A model generated the notes under the pieces. The model ran no database searches. It worked only from the letters and a program-made list of their open reading frames with translations, and was not told the origin of the DNA. Below, in pieces: positions 45,994 to 57,674 of a stretch of 64,000 nucleotides of DNA. Origin of the DNA: Ilex aquifolium. Its lineage: Eukaryota; Streptophyta; Magnoliopsida; Aquifoliales; Aquifoliaceae. The DNA lies in the NCBI GenBank assembly GCA_951799425.1, contig OX637404.1, forward strand, positions 23,122,545-23,186,544, given 5' to 3'. The number at the start of each line of letters is the position of its first letter. Within the stretch, counting starts at the first letter, position 1. A program made the position numbers and the translations under genes.

Positions 45994-46422
45994 AATCTCA
46001 ATATATTTTGTGCGCTCATGAAACACCAAGTTGTGGGAAATTTGAATGGCACTGGTGTTATCACAAAACATAGGAGTAGGAATAGACAAGGAAATGCCAA
46101 GATCAGCAAGTAGCCAATGCAACCAAACTATCTCTGTTGTTGTGAAGGTCATAGCATGATACTCAGCTTCAGCAAATGATCGAGCCATAACAGTTTGTTT
46201 CTTACTTTTCCACGAAAAAAGAGAATCATCAAGGAAGAGACAAAAATCAGTAGTGGACTTGCGATCCATAGAGTCATCAGCCTAGTCCGCATCAGAGCAA
46301 GCACGAAGTTCTAGAGACGATGAAGAAAATAATAAACTCAACAAAACTCCAAGTGTAGGCTCAACAAATTAAGGCCCAAATAGCAATGAGAGGTCCAACA
46401 GAAAATCAAAGCCCAACAAAAA

Positions 46423-46690
46423 CCACTAGCACCAACAAAACAAAGTCCAACAAAGAAAAGAAGAAAAGCTAAACCAGCAGCCCAACAGAGAGAAACTCAA
46501 ATCAACAAACTCAAAGGATTGGGGTTGTCAAACAAAAACCACCAGCAACAATGCCCAACAAAACAAAGCCCAACAAATAAAAGAAGAAAAGTCAAACCAA
46601 CAGCCCAATAGAGAGAAGCTCAAATCAGCACCAACCCAAATCAACAAACCCAAAGGATTGGAGTTGCCCAACAAAAACCACCAGCGAATC
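46423..46690. repeat. 120-135-bp tandem repeats in the leader of the nested Copia
   Basis: Units start CCACTAGCACCAACAAAAC (46423) and CCACCAGCAACAATGCCC (about 46541), with a third start at about 46678. Each has AGAAGAAAAG and CAAAGGATTGG. Confidence 0.7.
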
Positions 46691-46846
46691 CAAAAGCAGA
46701 GACTAGAACCAAAAGAAGTAGCCAACGCCAAACAATCCAAAGTTCGCCACAAATCAACTCAACAACTTTGCAAATCAAATACTCATAACAAATTGAGGTT
46801 TCTTACACAACAATACAACAAAAATGGCACTAAAAATTGAGTTCAG

Positions 46847-46948
46847 CACTGTTCACAACATGAACAGTAACTTCAGTACTGTTCACATCACGTGAACAGT
46901 AATTTCGGCACTGTTCACCGAGTGAACAGTATTTTCGGCACTGTTCAC
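46847..46948. repeat. Serial palindromes ACTGTTCAC / GTGAACAGT in the leader of the nested Copia
   Basis: Four ACTGTTCAC half-sites and three (G/A)TGAACAGT half-sites alternate with a period of about 35 bases, forming small hairpins such as ACTGTTCAC-ATCAC-GTGAACAGT and ACTGTTCAC-CGA-GTGAACAGT. Confidence 0.85.
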
Positions 46949-47431
46949 AACCACAAAAATTTAGCAACCTATCAATCACTAGCCCTCAAATCACACTACC
47001 CAGTACCAAGAACCTTTAGTCGCACTACTTAGGCTTGATATGAAATAAAGAAGTCGAAGAAAATAGTAAAAAAATAAATCACCATATATTATGTCAGTCA
47101 TAATCCAAGAATATATTCTTTCTCCAACTAAATTACTGTGGTGCTACAATATATTTTGGATCGAAACCATGCTCTGATACCATGAAAATTTTGATCAAAT
47201 AAAGAAGAGCAAAAGGAGAAAGAGAAAATATTATTATTGCTAAACAAGTCTATAATCCTTCTTAACCTAGAATACACAATGTAGGCCCTTATAAAGTAAA
47301 GCAACAAAACAATATAAAATGCCTAAACTAGGCCTTCATATAGTAGGGCAACAAAACAATATAAAATGCCTAAACTACCCAGAATATAAATACTCTAACA
47401 CCCCTGATGAAAATCTCCCCCCAATTAGAAA

Positions 47432-50400
47432 TCAATTGGATTTGTCACAAAATTGGAGCATTTCAATGTCATATACCAATTTCTTAAACGTTGATGATGG
47501 TAAAACTTTAGTGAATAGATTAGCAAGATTATCACTAGATCGTATCTGCTTTACTTCAATTCCATGACTTTGTTGGAGTTCATGAGTGTAGAAGAACTTT
47601 AGCGAAATATGCTTGGTTATATCACCTTTGATAAACCCTTCTTTATTTGTGCAATGCAAACAACATTATCTTCATATAAGGCTGTTGGTGAATTTTTAAT
47701 CAAAGGAACCCTGCAAGTATCTCAGATATGATGAACTACAGACCTTAGCCACACACGTTCACGGCTCACTTCATGGAGTGCAAGTATTTCAGAATGATTG
47801 GAAGATGTAGCAATCAAAGTCTGCTTCGTAGATCGCCATGAGATCGTTGTGTCACCACATGTGAAAACATACCCAGTTTGTAAACAAGACTTGTAAGGAT
47901 CTGATAAATATCCAGAATCTGCATATCTGACTACCTGTGTACCATTGGCTGATTGCTTTGAGTATAACAAACCCAAATCTGCAGTTCCACGAAGATAGCG
48001 TAGAACATGTTTTACGCCATTCCAATGTAGTCGAGTTGGTGCATAACTAAATCTTGCCAACAAGTTGATTGCAAATGCTATATCAGGCCTAGTACATTGT
48101 GTTAAGTATAACAAAATACCAATTGCACTTAGGTATGGTATTTTAGGATCAAGAAGCATTTCATTTTCCTCCTTATGACGAGAAGGGTCCTTATTGATAG
48201 ATATTGAACAACTATTTGAGTACTTAACGGATATGTTTTATCCATGCTAAATCGCTTTAGGACCTTTTCAGTATAGGTAGTTTGATGAATAAGAATTCTG
48301 TTTAACGTATGCTCGATCTGCAGGCCGAAACAGTACTTTGTTTTTCCAAGATCTTTCATCTCAAATTCTTTTTTCAAATATTTAACAGCTTTTATCAACT
48401 CTTCAAGAGTTCCAATAAGATTCATATCATCAACATATACTGCAATGATGGCAAATCCAGATTCTAATTTCTTAATAAATATACATGAGCATATGGGATT
48501 GTTAACACACCCTTCCTTTACCAAGTACTTACTGAGACGGTTATACTACATTCTTCCAGATTGTTTCAATCCATATAAGAATTATCTTAGCTTAATTGAG
48601 TACATGTTGCATGATTTTGATGTGTTTGTTTCAGGTAATTGCAATCCTTCAAGGACTTTCATATAAATATTAGTATCTAACTTTTCATATAAATATGCAG
48701 TAACCACATCCATAAGACGCGTGTCGAGTCTTTCTGAGACTGCTAGACTAATAAGATACCAAAATATAATTGCATCCATTACTAGTGAATATATTTCTTC
48801 ATAATCAATCCCAAGTTTCTGTAGGAACTCTTGCGCTACTAGGTGCGCTTTGTATCTTATGATCTCATTTTTGTAATTCTTTTCCTCACAAAAACCCATA
48901 TACAACCAACAAGTTTTACAACATTAGGTGTTAGGACTACAGGTCCAAACACTCCACGCTTTGCAAGAGAATCCAATTCTGTTTGAATTGCTTCTGGCCA
49001 TTTTAGCCAATCATGTCAATGTCGACATTCATTTATTGTGCGTGGTTTGAGATCATCATCATTCAAGATTTTAGTAGCTACTGCAAAAGAAATTACATCA
49101 CTGATGCTTATTTTTGTACAATCTCACATCTCTCATGTATATGCATAGTTAATCGAAATCTCTTCATTTGCAGATATTTGCACCTCTTCAGGAGTCTGTT
49201 TCACTTTAGGGACTTTTTCCTCTTCAAGGGATATCATTTGAGATGATGTGGGTGCATTTTTATTCCCTAATTCAGTAACTTCTTCAAGAATTTTATGTGA
49301 TTGCCCTTTTACTCTCCTCTTCCGGGGAGCAGAATCTTTTAAACTCATGAGCCGTCCACACTTCAAGTGTGTAGTTGATGATTCATTTGCTGCCATAGAT
49401 TTTTAAATTGGAACATCAATCTTTGTCAGAGTGTTCACAGCTGACACATAAGACTTGGTTACTCTTGCTACATCAGTAAACGCATCATACAACTTATTAG
49501 CAATTTTTTGGAGGTGAATAATTCTTTGTACTTCAGTTTCACATTGAGGAATGCATAGATCAAGATGAGACATAGTTTTTGAAGTCCAAAAGAGCTCACA
49601 TCGTTCTTTAGCAGACAACATATTTCCTCCCCCTAACGACGGGAATACTGTCTCATCAAAATGAAAATCTACAAATCTTCCAGTAAAAACATCTCCTGTC
49701 AAAGGTTCAAGATACCTAATAATTGAAGGTGAATCATATCCAACATAAATTCCTAGTCAACGTTGTGGACCCATCTTAGTACGTTGTGGGGGTGCAATTG
49801 GGACATATACAGCACAACCAAATATTCGTAAGTGAGAAATATCTAGGAGTTAACCAAGTACGAGTTGTATTGGAGAGTATTGATGATAAGCAGTTGGTCG
49901 GTTACTGCATGTAATATTGCATGTCTCCAAGAAAAATTTGGTAACTTTGTTATCATAAGTAAGAGTCAAGCAATTAACTGGTCTTTTGATGAGAGACTCA
50001 GCAAAACTATTTTGGGTGTGGATGTGAGCAACTTAGTGCTCCACATCAATCCCAACATAAATGTAATAGTCATCAAATGTCTGAGATGTAAATTCAGCGA
50101 CATTATCAAGACGAATTGTCTTGATTGGGTAATCTATGAATTATGTTCATAATCGGATTATTTGGGCAATAAAACAAGCAAAAACAACATTCCGAGTAGA
50201 TAATAAAGAAACATGTGACCATCATGTTGAAGCATCAATTAAGATCATAAAATATTGAAATGGTCCACATGATGGGTGTATAGGTCCACAAATATCTCCT
50301 TGAATTCTCTGTAGAAAAGTTGGGGATTCAACATTGACTTTTGTAGGAGATGATCTAATAACTAATTTTCCTTGTGAACAAACATTACATGTGTAATCAC

Positions 50401-50977
50401 TCGGCAAAAGAATCTTCTGGTTCTTTAGAGGATGCTCATGTGAGCTATTGATGATTCGACGCATCATTATTGACCTAGGGTGACCAAGTCAATCATGTCA
50501 AAGTACAAAAGTATTTGGATTAGAGAGTTTTTGGCTCATCACATTGTTTGCTTCAATTGTTCTTATGGTTGTACAGTACAACCCAAAAGAGAAAGTAGGA
50601 AGTTTCTCTAATATAAGCTTCAGGCCATAAACAATTGAAGTAATATAAAGATATTCTCCATTATTATCTTTCGTAGTCTCAATATGAAATTCATTACGAC
50701 GTATATCCTTGAAACTTAGCATATTTCTTCTGAATCTGTCTGAATATAAAGCGTCGTTGATATGGATTTTTGTTCCATTTGGTAACATGATAATAGCTCT
50801 TCCGTAGCCTTCAATCAAGTTTGCAGAACCCGATATTGTATTTACATTAGCTTCGGCTAATGTTATGTTGGAGAAAAATCTTTTATATCGAAGGGTTGTA
50901 TGAGTTGTGCCACTGTCTACTAGACATGCATCTTCACCATTCATTTCAGAATTAAACAGTTGATAAATAAGATACAC
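47432..50977 (-). pseudogene. Pol remains of the outer Copia
   Basis: Protease with DSGTTHT (50977-50498), the GAG-pre-integrase and integrase start (50467-50222, CNVCSQGK and IQGDICGPIHP), later integrase/linker pieces (49702-49133), reverse transcriptase (48905-48129, with IIAVYVDDMNLIG), and RNase H (48159-47432, with YLRGTADLGLLYSKQS and RSTKQTLIATSS). Fragments are spread over several frames; the gene is broken many times. Confidence 0.85.
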
Positions 50978-51101
50978 TCCTTTTCAATAATAAAAACAAA
51001 GTCACAATAAGCTTAAATTCAAGTAAAACATCAAAAAAAATAAAAATAAAGGAAATTCATGCTTAACATCTTAGAAAGATAATATGATAAGAAAAATAAT
51101 A

Positions 51102-54100
51102 CTAATCGATGTGGACATTCCCATTACCAATCAAAATCTCAATTTTGCCATCAGGATCGGCAAAGAAATCAGAAACATCAAGATAAGTTATGTCAACTGA
51201 ATAGAGAACATCAAGGCAAGTAAGATCCACTGGTTCACGATGATCAATGAAATTTGTTTCTATCTTCTTTTCTTTTTCCTTTATGGATGTCTGGTAAAGG
51301 TCCACCAAAAGCTTAGGAGTACAACATGTACGTCACCTGTGAGACCCGACCATGCATTGCATGCATATGAACATAATTTTATGGGCTAAATTACAATTAT
51401 GTGAAATTATTAAAGGATTAATTAAAATAAATCATTCATAGTCATAATATGTGTGAGCATACATTGGGTATGTGGACCCCGTTAGTGATGTATTAGTGAG
51501 ACTCATTTATAGAAATTTTATGTGTTAAAATACTAGTGGGTCGATTTCAAAATCACTTAAAAACTTAGGAGAGGCAAACATAATTACCCAAAAAAGATGA
51601 GTCATCTTTCCAGGTGTAGCATTATAAAGTGTGTTTGTCAAAGGAAAAGCCAAGTGTGTGTGTGTGTGTTTTAATTTAAGTGTAAAAGTGTGTGTGTTTT
51701 AAAAATAAATCAGTGTGTGTACTTCCTTGCTGAAAAATCGAGAGAGAGGGAGAGTAAAAATAAAGTAAAGAAAAAACATGTGTGTGTGTGTTCTTAAACC
51801 GTGAGTAAGGAGGAAGAAAGGGAGAGAGAAAACCAAGTGTTGGGTTGGTGTTTTTAGTTTCAATCGAGAGAGAGAAGAGGAAGGTATATGGATTAATTTT
51901 AAGTATGTGTGTGTGATTAATTTTAGTATGTACGTATATATATGGGTTGTTTTGTTTTAAATTAGTGGTTGTTTTAATTTAATTTCATGGGTTGTTTTAG
52001 TTAATTTTATGGGCAGTTTTATTTTAATATCAAAACAGATTTTTTGTTAGTTTAATTAAGTGAGTTAACATAATTTAGGGGCTGTTAAGAATGAGTTTTA
52101 AATAGGTATACAATGGGTTTGAGAAAAATGTGAAAAATGCATATTGAAATGTTTGGAATGCTTTAGGTGGGCTGGGTTGGAATTAAGATTTTTGGGAGTG
52201 AAATTGGTGGTTTAAAGGTTCAATTAGGGGCTGTTTTACATTGATTAAATGTGTATGTGAATTTAAGTGTAGCAGTCTTAAAAGAAAAGAGCGATAGAGG
52301 TTGGAAATGGGTGTCGGTAATGCCGAAACCCTGATTTCTAAATATTATAATCACGTGTAAATTTTAATCCGAATGACCTGAAATTTTGCATGCTGCATTT
52401 TTAAATAATGCTTGATGTGATAATGTGACTTTTGAATTCAAATGAATATGATATCCGGTACGAAATGTATGGAATGCCGGAAATGCAGTTTTTAGGATTC
52501 GGGGTCGAAATGTGTGAAAATAGGCCCCCGGTCAATGTGTTTGACCTACTTAATCCTAATTGTGATTAATGTGAGTGATTTTGGAGATTTGGGGAGAAAA
52601 TGTGATCCCTAGAACAAAAGTGCTAGTGTGTGAGTGGATAGTGCGGTAATCGGAGTTACCAGGGCACTTTGGGGTGCATCATTTTGCATGCATTAGTGCA
52701 TGATTAACTATTAAATTTGATAAACAGATTGATATTTTAATTAGAAATGTGTTAGGTGGAACGGGTGAGACAGCCGATGTTGGAACAGATACGGTAACAC
52801 CGAAAGGATCCACAGATAGGACCGAAGGACCGTAGATCTGTACATTTGAGGTGGGTGTATATATTTATATGTTTTGGAAATGCTATTATAAGATGATAGT
52901 AAATGATAGAATTTAATAGCATTTCTCCAGGATTATGTGTTATGTGCTTATGTGATTGAATGATGTTTTGTAATGTGTATTGTGGAATGTGGCGCACTGT
53001 TTGAGACAGGAGCGTCGATGTCTGATCACTGGGCGTGCAGTGGTGTGCTAGCACTGTAGTGTTCCCAGAAGGTTCGGGAGACACGGATCCATGTGGGATC
53101 GATTACCCGATGAGGGGTAGTGTGGAGGTGATGTGGCTTATGAATTCTCTGGAATTGGATTGATGTTGTTATTTGATACGTGTATCTACATAGTATCTAC
53201 CTACTTCAGTGTATTACTATCATTTCTATTTCATATACTGCATGTATACTCACTGAGCACGTGGTTTAGCTCACACCCCTATAGTTCTACTTTTTCAGGT
53301 ATTGTAGAGAAAGATGCAGACTAGTCCACTATCCAGTCGATTGAGTTTTGTACCACGTTAGTGTGATATCACTCAGGTTGACTGTCTGTATGACTAATTG
53401 ATGGGTTATGTATTATATTTACGAGATATTATTATGGCTGGTTAATAGTATATATTTGTATATAGACTCAACAAGCATATTTTGTAATGTATGCTATGTG
53501 GGTGTGGGATTTTGTATATGTCTATAACCTGGGAAACAAACAATTGGTACATATGTTTTATATATGGTACAGGTTATGAGACAGGTTTTACCATCATGCT
53601 TAATGACTAAGGTGATGGGTGGTGTTGTTGCACCTGTGGGATTATTTAATGTTTGATTAGTCCAGATTATACATATATGTAAACAAATGAATCAAAAACT
53701 TAGTCGCGTCTCATCCTTGGGAGACCGGGATGGGGCGTGACATCACCAATGTCCTTTTATACCGCACTTATGGCAAACTTCTTCATAATTCTTGGGCGGT
53801 TTATTCAGCAAACCCTTCCCTCTATGTTGTTTTGCAGCTTTGTTTGCCCACTTCTGGTGGTGAGGTACATTGTTATGACCACGATATCGATTATTGTTTC
53901 GACCACGACCACGTTTCTTATCACGACCATGGTATAAGGTGGCATTCACTTCAGGGAATGTTGTAGAACCAGTCGGGCGAGTTTCATGGTTTTTCATCAA
54001 AAGCTCATTATTTTGTTCAGCCAGAAGAAAACATGATATCAGGTTAGAGTATTTAGTGAACCTGCGCTCTATATATTTCTGCTGCAAGAGCACGTTAGAG

Positions 54101-54543
54101 GCGTGAAAAGTAGAGAATGTTTTCTCTAACATGTTTTTATCAGTAATTGTTTCTCCACATCGTGTAAATTGTGAGCTGATTTTGAATAATGCCAAATTAT
54201 AATCGCTCATCTTTTTAAAATCTTGCAACCTCATGTGCATCCATTCATGTCGAGCATTTGGAAGTATAACGGTCTTTTGGTGGTCATATCATTCCTTTAA
54301 TTTATCTCAAAGGACAAGTGGATCCTTTTCCGTGAGATATTCGTTTTTCAATCCTTCATGAAGGTGATAACGAATAAATATCATTGCCTTTGCGCGATCC
54401 TGCAGGGATACGGTATTTCCTTTTTTGATAATATCACCAAGATTTATGGTTGTCAAGTGGATCTCAGCCTCAAGGATCCAAAAAAGATAATTGTTACCCG
54501 AAATATCAAGAGCGACAATCTCAAGATTTGTGAGGTTCGACAT
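51102..54543 (-). pseudogene. Gag remains of the outer Copia, split by a solo LTR
   Basis: The N-terminal Gag (54543-54307, ALDISGNNYLFWILEAEIHL), middle part (54240-53743, MLEKTFSTFHASNVLLQQKY, the RGRGRNNNRYRG basic patch and the knuckle CHKCGIKGHW) lie right of the insertion, and the Gag tail (51308-51102, VDLYQTSIKEKEKKIETNF) lies left of it. Broken. Confidence 0.85.
51338..53742 (+). mobile_element. Solo LTR, 2.4 kb, probably Ty3/Gypsy
   Basis: Ends TGTGAGACCCGACC and GGGGCGTGACA, flanked by TCACC on both sides (51333-51337, 53743-53747), a perfect 5-bp duplication. No internal region or second LTR. Size and end sequences resemble the large LTRs of plant chromovirus-type Gypsy elements; orientation (plus) is inferred from the GGCGTGACA end. 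It interrupts the Copia gag, so it came later. Confidence 0.85.
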
Positions 54544-55076
54544 GATCTAAATATGATAAAAAAAAAAAACATATTTAAAATTGAAAGAAAAAACAATATA
54601 GGTAATAATCTAAACATGTAAATATAAAAGATTTAATTTACCATGAGTGAATGATTAGTGAATCAAAAAAAAACTTTGTCCATGTAATATTTTGTCAATG
54701 AAATATTTAATGAACTAACATATCTATAATTGTAAACCATTATAGACAACACTAAAAGATGATGAATAAATTATCAATGAACCTATAAAATTGACTTAGT
54801 CAAGTCTCTTCTGGAGCTTGTATTGTCACATGCAATTTATCGAAAAACTCTTCAGGAGTTTGGTTCATAAAATTAAAATAACATTGCACCAATGATAGTA
54901 AAACTACAATCAAAATAGATATAAGAAATGAACACAAAACGAATATAATAGTGATTATAGTAGTAATACTTACCACCTACCGCAAAAACTCAAATTTTCA
55001 ATTCTGTATGACTTGAAATTGGATCTTCTTTTTTTGAGAGAAAGAACAAGAGATGTAAAGTCTCGTGCAAATAGCG

Positions 55077-55322
55077 TGTTCTAAAAGTAAGAGAATTATA
55101 TAAACTTACAAAGAGGATATAGAAAATATATATATGATAGAGATGAACTTCTCAACTTGTGTATTTGTCAGTATGCTGAGGACCTCCTTTTATAGGCCTC
55201 AAATCATAATGGTCATCAAATACAATATTTACTATAGGTAGAGTTATAGAGTTAAATACTAATACCTATTAAAATTGGTAGACTAGAATTCATCCATATC
55301 TATATAAAATATATTTACAACA
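55077..55322 (-). repeat. 5' LTR of the outer Copia
   Basis: TGTTCTAAAAGT ... ATTTACAACA. Shares CTTCTCAACTTGTGTATTT and CAAATCATAATGGTCATCAA with the left LTR. Confidence 0.9.
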
Positions 55323-56264
55323 AATTTTATTTTATAAGAAAATGTAGACGCCACACTATACCTATCAATTTTTTTTTTTTTTTATTTAACGATTAAAGAT
55401 GTCCGAATCAACTTATGTCATACTCATTATTAATCCATTCAAAATGTGCCCATTTGGTACATCAACTATTAACTATTCACGTTGTCTTATTTGCCAAAAT
55501 TTGGGGTCACATCATGCAGATTTGGCTAGTAGGTCAATGAATAATTAATATTAAAAATAATTATGCGATTCAATAACTATGAGTCATTTTAGTTGAGTCA
55601 CGTTAATGACTATTAAACTATATCATAATATAAATTTCGAATCGAAATGATGATATTATATAAACAATAATTTTAACATCTCAATTATGGATATTAAATA
55701 TCAATTATGTGATTTGATATCTATATGTCATTCTAGTTGGGTCACTTTGATAACTACCGAAATATGTCATAATATAGATATCAATCAAAATAATAGTTTT
55801 ATATAAATGATTAGGTCAACAGTAACCATAATACATTAAGACATCATGAGTCCAATGTTAATGGGTAATTAAAAAATATCATGATATATCATATCTATAA
55901 GGTCAATTGATAACACATACATGAATAGGATCTAACCAGCAAAAAAAAAAAAAAGAATAGGATCTGATACAATATACTATGATATCGTAGTTGTTCACCA
56001 TTACAATCTTAATGTTGTCTCACTTTTGTATGACTACTTTGTCAAGGGTTTCATTAAACAATTAATGATATAAAAATTAGATTATTATCATAAGTGATTC
56101 CTTAAAGTCAAACAATAAGAAAGTCAAATTTTCATAAGATCATTATCTTTCTCAATTATTCACATGTTTGCCAACAAAATATAGATCATTATAAAATATA
56201 GTAATATTATTTGATTTTTTCCATAAGTTTGACCAACAGTAACGTGATAGTCGGTAATGGATAA
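55323..56264. other. AT-rich intergenic DNA, nothing recognised
   Basis: No reading frame or element could be supported. Loose repeats of AATTATGCGATTCAATA and ATGTGATTTGATA-type phrases occur near 55560-55760. Confidence 0.5.
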
Positions 56265-56273
56265 TATATGTTA

Positions 56274-56513
56274 GGATAAATTACACTCACACCTCCTGAC
56301 TTTTGACTTTATTACACGAACACCCCCTCACATTTTAAAAATAACACCGAACTCCCCTGACATTTAAAACTTATAACAGTCACACCCCCTCTAACTAACG
56401 GACGTTAAACTTGTTAACAGTCAAAGCTGAGGTCATCAATCATAATTTTTAAAATACCAAAAATACCCTCCAAATTTTTCCAACCTCTCATTTATTTTTT
56501 TAATCTATATATG

Positions 56514-56576
<63 letters not shown>

Positions 56577-57038
56577 TTTAACACTTATATGTTTAATTTC
56601 TAAATACATTACATTAATAAATAAAATATTAAAATTTTTTTGTTTATTAAATAATATTTGGTACTATTAGTACAATTTTAAAAGTAATCATTTTTTTAAA
56701 ACCTTAATAATTATCTAATCCAATTATCCCATATTAAATTTATTTTTGTTTATTATTTATCTAATTTCATAAATTTTTACTCTTGCCACCATCACCACCA
56801 GTTCCACCATCACCACTGCCTAAATCTAACCACCGCAATAGTGCATCTACCACCCAACACATCCAAACACCACTAGCACACACACAAAGAGAGGGAGAGA
56901 GAGAGAGAGAGAACAGAAACAGAGGGAGAAGGAGAGAGATAACAGAGACAGAGAAACCAGATCCGTAAATCCAACACCACCACCGCCACCACTGCGGTGG
57001 GTTTCGGAAACCACCCAGACACCAACCACCACCAAACC

Positions 57039-57108
<70 letters not shown>

Positions 57109-57665
57109 ACGTCCGTCCTTCAAACGCCATCGCAACCCAATACCCAAACACCAACCACCACAGTCGAGCAACTCCACCACATTCTTCTCCTCCACCTCCA
57201 TTTCCATTACCCACCACCAATCGTCGCCTCCACACCATGGAAACCGCCACCACCTCCTCTCTCTCTCTCTCTCTGCCTGTGTGTATATATGTATGTATAT
57301 ACATATATACACACACATGCATACACAGAGATGGGCTGAGGGAGAGAGAGAGAGAAGACTGATGATTGGGATCGTTGGTGGGAGAGAGAGAGAGAGAAAG
57401 AGTCAGAGAGGGATTGGGGTTTGGGTTTGGGTTTGCTGGTGGGAGAGAGAGAGAGAGATTGGGGTTTGGGTTTAGGTTTTGTGTTAAACAGAGGGGCAAA
57501 AGTTTGGGTTTGGGTTTGGGTTGTGTTAAACAAAGGGGCAAAGTTGTCTTTTTATTAGGAGAGTTAACTCCATCTAACTATTGGGGTCTCAATGTAATTT
57601 TTAAAATGTGAGGAAGTGTTCGTATAATAAAACCAAAAGTCAGGGGGTGTAAGTATAATTTATCC
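56274..57665. mobile_element. Non-autonomous MULE with long TIRs and 9-bp target duplication
   Basis: TATATGTTA flanks both ends (56265-56273, 57666-57674). Ends GGATAAATTACACTCACACC and, in reverse, GGATAAATTATACTTACACC continue matching for well over 60 bases (CCTGACTTTTG, TTATTA(C/T)ACGAACAC, CCTCACATTTTAAAAAT). The interior has a (TA)n run (56519-56570), a GC-richer middle with CACCAC and CT/GA microsatellites, and TTTGGGT-type repeats. No transposase. Whether the middle is a captured gene piece cannot be judged here. Confidence 0.85.
57043..57104. repeat. (CT)n microsatellite
   Basis: About 31 CT units within the MULE. Smaller GA/CT runs lie at 56890-56912, 57257-57274, 57341-57354 and 57382-57396. 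Confidence 0.95.
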
Positions 57666-57674
57666 TATATGTTA

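Larger units (their letters stand above)
45305..47400 (-). mobile_element. Deleted Copia element nested in the outer Copia
   Basis: CCCCT stands on both sides (45300-45304, 47401-47405). LTR ends TGAAAA...CTCTAACA occur at 45305-45475 and 47183-47400, and a primer site TGGTATCAGAGCATGG (tRNA-Met type) lies on the minus strand at 47167-47182, just inside the 5' LTR. The interior keeps only a long repetitive leader and a piece of RNase H (45964-46269, with RSFAEAEYHAMTFTTTEIVW and HFVRHHF), so most of gag-pol is gone. It is a non-autonomous fossil. Confidence 0.85.
44807..55322 (-). mobile_element. Ty1/Copia retrotransposon, old, broken, with two nested insertions
   Basis: Bounded by LTRs (44807-45058 and 55077-55322, about 10 percent different by eye) with AATTT on both sides (44802-44806, 55323-55327). 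A minus-strand tract AAGGGGGAG touches the left LTR, fixing orientation. From right to left remain leader, gag with zinc knuckle, protease, integrase, reverse transcriptase and RNase H, the Copia order. The coding part carries many breaks. Two later insertions sit inside: a solo LTR (51338-53742) and a deleted Copia (45305-47400). LTR divergence suggests an age of some millions of years. No canonical TGG primer site was seen. Confidence 0.9.

Noticed and set aside
46847-46948. Possible CRISPR array
   Set aside because: Spacers are not unique protospacer-like sequences and the repeats are alternating half-palindromes in a plant retroelement leader.
56767-57541. Frames of 108-183 codons on both strands
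   Set aside because: Arise from CT/GA microsatellites and repeats in the MULE interior; several frames are open at once.
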